The notes beneath the pieces are model-generated. The model had not been told where the DNA came from and did no database searches. It saw nothing but the letters and a program-made list of their open reading frames with translations. Below are positions 57,021-64,000 of a stretch of DNA of 64,000 bases, in pieces. The position numbers and the translations under genes were made by a program. How positions within the stretch are numbered: the first letter of the stretch is position 1; every line of letters starts with the position of its first letter. Origin of the DNA: Psococerastis gibbosa (Eukaryota > Arthropoda > Insecta > Psocodea > Psocidae); the NCBI GenBank assembly GCA_963971405.1, contig OZ020491.1:7682855-7746854 (forward strand). The letters run 5' to 3'.

Positions 57021-58290
57021 TTATTTAGTGGCAACAACCATTCGCCGCGTCACATAGTCATCCTCTAGCTTCTAGACAAACCTGTACCACCAGACTTGCC
57101 ACCACACCCTCCGATTATGTCTCTGTTTGGCCGGGGACTGCTTATTCGCTATATTCGCAAACAGGCACCATATCTGGTGGACTTTTTGCTATCGGCCACC
57201 TGGGACCCTGCTAGTAGCCTGCAGTTCAGCCCTAACTCTCTTATTGTCCCCTAACTAAAAGTTAGCCTAGTTCACACTTTATGGCCACGTCTTTGAACAC
57301 ACTCTAAGCCTTGTTTTCTTATTGACTGATATTATCTCTTCCAATTCAATTGGTTAAATGGTCTCAAACTACTAATTTCTCTTAGTATTATTAATGTTTT
57401 AGGGTACCGAATTCAGTATTTTGTCCTAGGGGACTGTTCAAGACCAAAAATATTCGTATGATTTCATAATCCAATTTCTAGTCCAAATTGTTATAGTTTA
57501 ATGTGGTATTGCAGTTCCATGCATCGCTACTGAAAAGTTGTCAAATTATAAAATTGTGGGTCCATTTTTATCACGATAAGTAAGTGTCATGCCAAACCTT
57601 ATTACCCTCTAATTATGATAGAATTATTATATCATTTACTATGCGTGAAGACAGTTTTTAACGATAAATAATGGAAATTTAACTGCCTTTTGTATTAACA
57701 GCAATGGACAACATTCCGTTCATACAGAATTATCGGGTGTCATTAGGGGTCAATATATAACTATAGCGCCCATGATTAACCTATGGAGAATCCTCGCTCT
57801 GCTTGTTAATTGGAAAGAAGAATAAAAGTAAATTGTCTTTACTTTCCACATGGGTGAATTTCGGGCCGTTCGGTCCACTCTTACAATTAGCCCATTGGTT
57901 GACTTTGATAGAGTATTTTTCCCGCCATAAATAATTTTACTTTACTTCTACAACTTTAGTTGATAATCTACACAAATGTTAGGCTACTAATTTTAAAGTC
58001 TACTTCATTATAATTCAAATGACCAACAAAGCCAAATGCTATTTCGTCGTAAAATTCCTAAAATAATTGAAAAAGCTATACGATTTGCCTCTCTCTATAA
58101 GTTTATCATGGGCTCTATTTTTCGGACTTGACATTCAGACTGGCCGTATTGTTCATTTTTATTTCAATGGGAAAGTTGTCTGTCCATTTCGAGATTTTAC
58201 ACAGGCTACATTATGTTGACAATTTATCAATAGAAAATCTGACTGTCTTCCTTGTTTAATACTCTGTGCCAATTATTGTATATTTTCTAA
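57021..58290. other. No gene seen
   Basis: A+T-rich noncoding DNA. Confidence 0.5.
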
Positions 58291-58909
58291 AGAGGCGCAT
58301 ATTCCACCGACCTGCTAGTGCTAAATACAAATACGGTGACGTGGTAGCAGACATTCAAGACTTAGGCGGGGTTTCCACCGACCTCGCCTTACATAATGCA
58401 AATGACATTGACGGAAATTAGAATTTTTCTTTTTAAAGAAATCTATTAAAGTGTTTGTACTTAACATATCCCATGACGCCATTTTTTAATTTTAGTTTGT
58501 TTGTGATTTTACTGTATGATCATTGATCAATTTTAACTATGGCATAGATGAAAACAAACATTTCCGTCAATGTCATTTGCATGCTGCAATGCGAGGTCGA
58601 TGGAAACCCATACAGGGGCCATGGGCTTATATTGACTAAGTGGTATGGGTGATTTTGTTTTAACATTAATTAGTTTCTGTTGAATATAGAGTGGCTAAAA
58701 TTGCGAATACATATGATTGGATGAAAGCGACGGCTGTTTCTAAAGTTAGTAAAAGAATTTGGGTAAAAATAAGGATATTCAATATAATAATTGATAGTCT
58801 AGGGCCAGTATTACCTAGAAGAGTTATTAAGAGGTGGCCTGCGATTATGTTTGCGTCACGTCACCGTATTTGTATTTAGCACTAGCAGGTCGGTGGAATA
58901 TGCGCCTTA
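58291..58909. repeat. Foldback element, long form, copy g, split by mitochondrial DNA
   Basis: Left arm and centre intact; the right arm resumes at about 58856 after the ATP6/COX3 segment. Arms CGACCTGCTAGTGCTAAATA as in copy a. Confidence 0.9.
58610..58855 (-). pseudogene. ATP6: Nuclear copy of mitochondrial DNA: end of ATP6 and start of COX3
   Basis: On the minus strand the segment reads [20 protein letters not shown] through [14 protein letters not shown] and TAA, the C-terminus of ATP synthase subunit 6. A COX3 start (MLKQNHPYHLVNISPWPLY) follows, its ATG overlapping the TAA by one base. ATP6-COX3 is the standard insect mitochondrial order. Several Met codons are ATA, fitting the invertebrate mitochondrial code. 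It sits inside a foldback element and replaces about 25 bases of it. Confidence 0.92.
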
Positions 58910-59414
58910 GCAAAACACTAAGACTTAATTTTCAAGACTTCAAATTGGACCTTCCAAATTTTCTGCTGCTTGCTTCAAAAGTAACCTACTGTATCAGTGT
59001 CAGTAGTTTTATTGAAGCATCGTCTAAATTAGCCATTTGCTGTACACTTTAGCTAATATAGTTATCTGTTGTGTAAATGTCAAGAACAGTCTCCTTAAAA
59101 AAATGGTGTGTTGTGTGTAAAAGCTGCTAAAATATTCCAATGCCCCTTCAAACGAAAACAACCCAATCAACAAGTTAATCTATAAATTACAGACCATAAT
59201 AATAATTTTTTGGAGCGCAATTAATTTTTTTATCAACCCATTTGCAGACTAATCAGAATATTTGTTTTAATTGGCCTTTTGCCATTTGCAGACCAATCTT
59301 TGTACCCACAGGATAATTGTTTTAATTGGGCTTGCGAATATGTTACGCAGCTTATAAGGGAAGAGGTAGAATTTAGAAGTCGTGCTTGATACCCTCTTTA
59401 AATAACAGGCTGGG

Positions 59415-59558
59415 TAAGGCGGGGATTCCACCAACGTCAATAGTGATAGTAAATGTTTTTGACGTGGTAGAAGACATTTTCAGACTGCCTAAAAATGTCT
59501 GCTACCACGTCAAAAAACATTTACCATCACTATTGACGTTGGTGGAATCCCCGCCTTA
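59415..59558. repeat. Foldback element, short form
   Basis: Nearly perfect palindrome: TAAGGCGGGGATTCCACCAA, CGTCAATAGTGATAGTAAAT, GACGTGGTAGAAGACATT and partners. Same arm type as 56390. Confidence 0.92.
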
Positions 59559-60553
59559 GTAATGAATTATACCAAAAATACAAAACATAGCAAACTAGAT
59601 TTCAGTACTGGGCTGCAGTGCAGTTCACTTTACAATTTAAAATTAGCAACCCTAGCACGGCCTGCTTTTAAATATAACCGGTATCATATCTATTTAATCT
59701 GATCATTGAAATGTACCATGTATCGTAATCAAAGAACAGAATTTACAAATGATTTTCATCTTTCCTGTTAAAAAAAAAGACTGTCATGTTATAGATCCCC
59801 AGGTAAAGTTGGCGAGGGAGACCACCACATCCCTGATCCCAAATAGAGCAATGGTCAAAAGAGTGAAACCGCTACTAATACTCAGGCCTAGATACTCAAT
59901 GGGTTGGCATCCCACAGTGTTTTTGTCAATACCGTATTTCTTTTGCTTCAATATCTTAGGCTGACTTGTTGGGTTGTATGTTCATTGCGAGAATTTAATA
60001 ATAATAAAAATAATAGAATGTATAGCAACCAACAGACCGCAGCTCCAATTTAGGTTACATTACAAATCTTACAAACTAACATTTAATCAATTCTGTCTAA
60101 TAACATTGCCTTAAACGCATTGAGAGAAGTTGCAAAAGGGTAAATTTCCAAATAAGTGTCTAGTAGCCTAAGGATTCTGCATAGTTGAGGCTCCTCAGTC
60201 ACATAAAAATAAATTCTTTAAGGGAGAATTTGCTGCTTTAACTAATGGTATGTCTCAAAATTTTAAGGGGAGCACGCTCTGAAACTTCTAATTCTGCCTT
60301 CTTGATTTGAACCCTGTTAGCTTTAGTTCCTAGTCTTGTTGTTGAATTCTCTTGGTTTTTAAATAAATGTTATCTCTCATTGATTTACTGTATATTTGTC
60401 CGTGTTGTTCGTGTGATGCATCAACAGCAGTGTTACTTATTTCAATCCGGCAGAGGAAACAAATACCTTTCAAGTCTTACTTTTACGTCGCCTTTGTTCT
60501 GAAGGTGGGTCAGCGGCACGGCAGCGGCGTTTCCTGACAACTGTGTTCTCTGC
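59559..60553. other. No gene seen
   Basis: Noncoding; a frame at 59749-59964 contains a LINE-like fragment (VKLARETTTSLI) but is too short to assign. Confidence 0.45.
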
Positions 60554-60698
60554 TTAGGCGGGGATTCCATTGACCTCGTTTTGCAGAATGCACATGACGT
60601 TGACGTGGTAGCAGACATCATTAATAAGTCTTTAATATCTGCTACCACGTCAACGTCATGTGCATTCTGCAAAACGAGGTCAATGGAATCCCGCATTA
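60554..60698. repeat. Foldback element, short form
   Basis: Tips TTAGGCGGGGATTCCATTGA; arms CCTCGTTTTGCAGAATGCAC; inner motif TTGACGTGGTAGCAGACAT. Almost perfectly self-complementary. Confidence 0.92.
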
Positions 60699-61045
60699 GG
60701 GGCGAGAAACAAATCAAACACCCACCCGCCCCCACTTCCCGTTATTTGGACAAACGCAAATGAAAACCACATGAAAATGTGCTTAGTCACAGAAAACTGA
60801 GACTGGCTGTGGAGCTGTTAACAAACTCAAAAACATTTGGGCAAGGCGTACCAGCTAAAAACGAAATAGGTCCTGTGTTATTGGCGTGGCATGGAAAACA
60901 CGGGGTTTTGACTTGACTGACTTAGGTAGGCGCGTCCAGCCCGGGGGGACTTTTGGTCGCTGCCACTACACCACGCCACCTCGGACGATCTTCCGCCGCT
61001 CGCTTCCACTCTCGGGTCTTGGTTTGTCCACTTAAAATTCGATTT

Positions 61046-61197
61046 GGCGGGTATTCCACATACGTCAATCGTCAATGAAAAATTGAACAATGACGTAAAT
61101 TGACGTGGTAGCAGAATTTTTAGTATGCCTTTAATGTCTGCTAAAACGTCATTTTTCAATTTTTCATCGACGATTGACGTATGTGGAATACCCGCCT
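61046..61197. repeat. Foldback element, short form
   Basis: Tips GGCGGGTATTCCACATACGT; arms CAATCGTCAATGAAAAATTG; inner motif TTGACGTGGTAGCAGA opposite TCTGCTAAAACGTCA. Confidence 0.9.
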
Positions 61198-62199
61198 TTG
61201 CAGAAAATAAACTTTGTGACACCACGTTTTTAGTCTGTGGTCTTCAAATGGAAATATCCATCCTCTACATTTTCATACATGATATAGGACCGTTACTAAC
61301 ACCGTTTCGCCACAGTTTTCATACTCTTTCCTCCGGACGCCCTCACCAAGAGTTTTTTGTAGAAATCAATTTCGATAATTTGTGACCAATCGGTGTTGGA
61401 CATATCAAAAAGAAAAGCTCAGGAAACTCTCTTCGAGTGAATGTGGTATTTTTGGCAGCTATAAAATCGATATTTCACGAGATATTTGATTTTTACACTT
61501 GTAAGGCTTTTCTATAACTCTCTTAAGCAAACCGGAGTACCCACACACATTTTGTTTTGTGTGTACAAAGTCGATTTCACAGAAAATATCGATCGTCGAG
61601 CCGTCAAAAATATTCGTTAAATTAGAACAAATGAGGAGGTTTACAAACATGGCCAATTCCAAGTTGTAGAATTTTTCATGAGAGCGGATTTTTGTTGAAA
61701 ATTGCATTAAGTTTATAACTAACCCTAGACTTCTCAGCGCTTCTGTGCGCAATCTGGCTGCTTTTGTCACTTTATTTCACAACGTGCAGGTGGACATTAA
61801 CATTTTCTGCAAGGTCGGATCGAAACCACATTTTGTGAAAAAATGGAGTTGGCCACGTTTGTAACCAAGCTCCTCAAATGCTCCCCTACATGACAAGTGG
61901 CGTTCACTAACACGAATTGGCCATAGTACTTGAACTCCTTCCTAGGGACTACACTCCAATCGTTTTTCCCCTATATCTTCAAAAACATATTCACCGTATA
62001 GGTGTAGCAGGGGAGCCTTTCTCCCCTCGGTGTGATAGCCGGGAAGAAATGGGCAGAAAACTCCTTAAGAGGTGCCCTGCTCTAGTCCATAACAGAGGTT
62101 CACCAGATCATGTGTTGTATTGGGCTGCAAGAAAGCTGATGGTGGAAGCCTAATGCTATGGCGTAATTAAAAAAAATATTTACACTGTAAACACTTTCC
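61198..62199. other. No gene; a dispersed repeat
   Basis: About 61880-61970 resembles 41785-41850 (GTGGCGTTCACTAACAC, ACTTGAACT, CAATCGTTTT). Class unknown. Confidence 0.5.
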
Positions 62200-62580
62200 T
62201 AAGGCCCCCATTCCACCGACCGGCTAGGGCTATTTACAAAAACAGTGACGTGGTAGCAGACATTCCAGACTTAGGCGGGGTTTCCACCGACCTCACATTG
62301 CAGAATTGACGGAAATGTTTATTTTCCTCTATGCCATAGTTAAAATTGATTAATGATCATACAGTAAAATCACAAACTAAAATTAAAAAATTGCGTCATG
62401 GGATATGTTAAGTACAAACACTTTAATAGATTTCTTTAAAAAGAAAAATTCTAATTTCCGTCAATGTCATTTGCATTCTGCAATGCGAGATCGGTGGAAA
62501 CGCCACCTAAGTCTTGAATGTCTGCTACCACGTCACCGTTCTCGTAGATAGCCCTAGCCGGTCGGTGGAATGGGCGCCCA
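62200..62580. repeat. Foldback element, long form, copy h
   Basis: Arms CCGACCGGCTAGGGCTATTT and partner; centre with ATTAATGATCATACAGTAAA. The end abuts the next palindrome directly. Confidence 0.9.
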
Positions 62581-62779
62581 ACCGAGCTCGGGAAAGGTTG
62601 AATCAACAAGTAAGAGAACAATTAAACCATCTGTAAGTACAAACCAACCCTAACTATATTAATTAAATATCTATCCGGTCCTTCGAGCCGGATAGATGTT
62701 TAATTCATATAGTTAGGGCTGTACTTAGACGGTTTAATTGTTCTCCTACTTGTTGATTCAACCTTTCCCGAGCTCGGTT
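62580..62779. repeat. 200 bp hairpin next to SLC35B1
   Basis: Arms of about 95 bases (AACCGAGCTCGGGAAAGGTT, GAATCAACAAGTA, ACCCTAACTATA) are nearly complementary, with the apex CCGGTCCTTCGAGCCGG. The apex sequence recurs right after the right arm (62782-62797). No member of this type is seen elsewhere in the window. Confidence 0.85.
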
Positions 62780-62982
62780 AGGACCTTCGAGCCGGATTAG
62801 AAACAGGATGGCGAAATGGCAATTTTACAATAAAACTGTCACTAATAGAGTCACGTTGATGTGATGAAATAAATTAACACTCCATCACTGGAAATATGAA
62901 AACGAAGGACAAGAGTTAACTTACGGTACAAACATTCATCACAAGTCCATTTTAATAACAATCCTTTTCTATATTAAGTCAT

Positions 62983-63446
62983 TCATTTGTGCTTTGGTGG
63001 TGACTTGTCGTATACGATATCGAGGAAAAGTCCGGTAAAAACAATAAACGTGGCCAGCCACTGCCGGGGAAGAAGAGAGTTTCCAAGGAAGATCACAGAC
63101 GTTAGGACAGTGAAGAACTTTCTGACAGTAGCAATAACTGAAGTGGGAAGGGGGCCAAATTCACTGATGGACTCAAAAATAAATAACTGGCCGCATGCAC
63201 TCGATACCGACAGTGTCAGCAACTTCCACAGAATATCAGGATGCCTCTGAAGAAATGCAATAAAAGTGAAAATTTCTCCCGTTAGGAGAACGGCTACGAG
63301 TAGATAGCCGGACGCCCACATGTTCATATTTAGCATCATAGGCATAGGTTTCGTCTTGTGTTCTGCTTTCATCCTTTCTTGAACAGCGCCGTTCAGTCCG
63401 TCCATGACAAGAGATAAGAAAAGTAGAAGTTCGCCAAAGCCAATGC
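62983..63446 (-). CDS. SLC35B1: SLC35B1 nucleotide-sugar/ATP transporter, last coding exon
   Basis: C-terminal part of SLC35B1 (called meigo in Drosophila), an ER membrane carrier of the nucleotide-sugar transporter group, reported as an ATP/ADP exchanger in vertebrates. The acceptor ttttag is followed by GIGFGELLLFLSLVMDGLNG, MMLNMNMW, FIFESISEFGPL, TTS-type VIATVRKFFTVLTSVIF and QWLATFIVFTGLFLD, in the order seen in the human protein. The C-terminus is basic (SPPKHK) but lacks a classical KKXX signal. ATTAAA on the coding strand about 30 bases after the stop could serve as a poly(A) signal. Confidence 0.93.
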
Positions 63447-63497
63447 CTAAAAGAACGAAAGACGTCTTTCATTAAACTCCAATGGTATGAGACCAAG

Positions 63498-63560
63498 GCC
63501 GTAGCCAAGGGGGGGTTCATGGGGTTCAACCCCCCCCCCCCCCCGAAATGAAATGGCTTG
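63498..63560. repeat. Fragment of hAT-like polyG/polyC MITE in SLC35B1 intron
   Basis: AAGGCCGTAGCCAAGG followed by a G run and a C run, like one end of the elements at 29495 and 35853. Confidence 0.6.
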
Positions 63561-63847
63561 ATACGAAATAGAATCGGATTTTGAGAGGAAAAATCAAAAC
63601 CACTATGTAATATCTAATGAAATTTTTTTTACATCCGTAAGGTTTCCCCTTCAGGCTACTCTTATGAAAATATTTCTGAGGAAGTAATATGTAATCCGAA
63701 TTAGGGTTTAAAAAACGCCTATAGCCTGCTCAACAGTATAAGTTAGAGAGCAACATATACAGTATGTGCAGTATCTTCCTTTAAGTAAACATAGCTGAAG
63801 GATAATAAAATTCTACTCTTCGATATTAGATTGGCTGGTACTTACAC

Positions 63848-64000
63848 CGGCTTTACTAGATGATTTACCTTCGTTAACTGTTGTAGCCTTGTTGTCTTTA
63901 TACATAAAAAGTGCTACTCCAACTACAACGAGGAATATATTGAAATACTTTTGCCAGCTGTAACTTTTCTTTCCCAGAAGAACACCCAATAGTAATACAG
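63848..64000 (-). CDS. SLC35B1: SLC35B1, upstream exon, cut by the window edge
   Basis: Reads VLLLGVLLGKKSYSWQKY, a helix (IFLVVVGVALFMY), then KDNKATTVNEGKSSSKAG, ending in phase 1 at a GTGTAAGT donor. That phase matches the split Gly at the start of the next exon. LGVLLGKKSYS and GVALFMYK are typical of the middle of SLC35B1. The exon continues beyond base 64000. Confidence 0.85.

Noticed and set aside
60442-60763. Opposed open frames reading the same peptide (CAFCKTRSMES) on both strands
   Set aside because: This is a consequence of a perfect palindrome being translated on both strands, not of genes.

Overview
The window is nuclear DNA of an animal, almost certainly an insect. Genes are split by introns with GT/AG borders. 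The coding exons are metazoan families: a class I glucose transporter, a GTPBP10-type GTPase and SLC35B1. Two nuclear copies of mitochondrial DNA read cleanly only with the invertebrate mitochondrial code (TGA as Trp, ATA as Met). The mitochondrial COX2 and ATP6 fragments look hemipteran to me, but that is a weak inference. No bacterial, phage or CRISPR features are present.

Layout. 1-8.8 kb: no gene, only scattered repeats and foldback elements. 8.8-14.4 kb, minus strand: seven coding exons of a GLUT1-like sugar transporter. A likely N-terminal coding exon of the same gene lies at 29.8-30.0 kb, with about 15 kb of repeat-filled intron between. That intron holds a roughly 600 bp-armed inverted repeat (20.05-21.86 kb), a 243 bp tandem duplication, retrotransposon remnants and several foldback elements. 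30-37 kb: repeats, a COX2 mitochondrial insertion and two hAT-like MITEs. 37.1-42.5 kb, plus strand: six exons of GTPBP10, with only a short 5' coding exon not found. 44.8-50.9 kb, plus strand: a complete five-exon gene for a ten-segment membrane protein that I do not recognise, probably of the drug/metabolite transporter superfamily. 51-62.9 kb: no gene, many foldback elements and an ATP6/COX3 mitochondrial insertion. 62.98-64.0 kb, minus strand: the last two exons of SLC35B1, running off the window.

The genes are ordinary single-copy housekeeping genes and show no sign of acting together. Most of the window is repeat DNA. Its most striking part is a family of about 19 foldback elements. All carry the same tip (GGCG followed shortly by TTCCAC). 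Most also carry an inner motif, GACGTGGTAGCAGACAT, on both arms. The sequence between tip and inner motif differs from copy to copy, yet the two arms of one copy stay complementary. Central cores are shared between copies whose arms differ, so the family looks modular.

Limits: exon borders were read by eye from splice consensus, phase continuity and family resemblance. First exons, UTRs and promoters could not be placed without transcripts. Repeat edges are good to a few bases at best.
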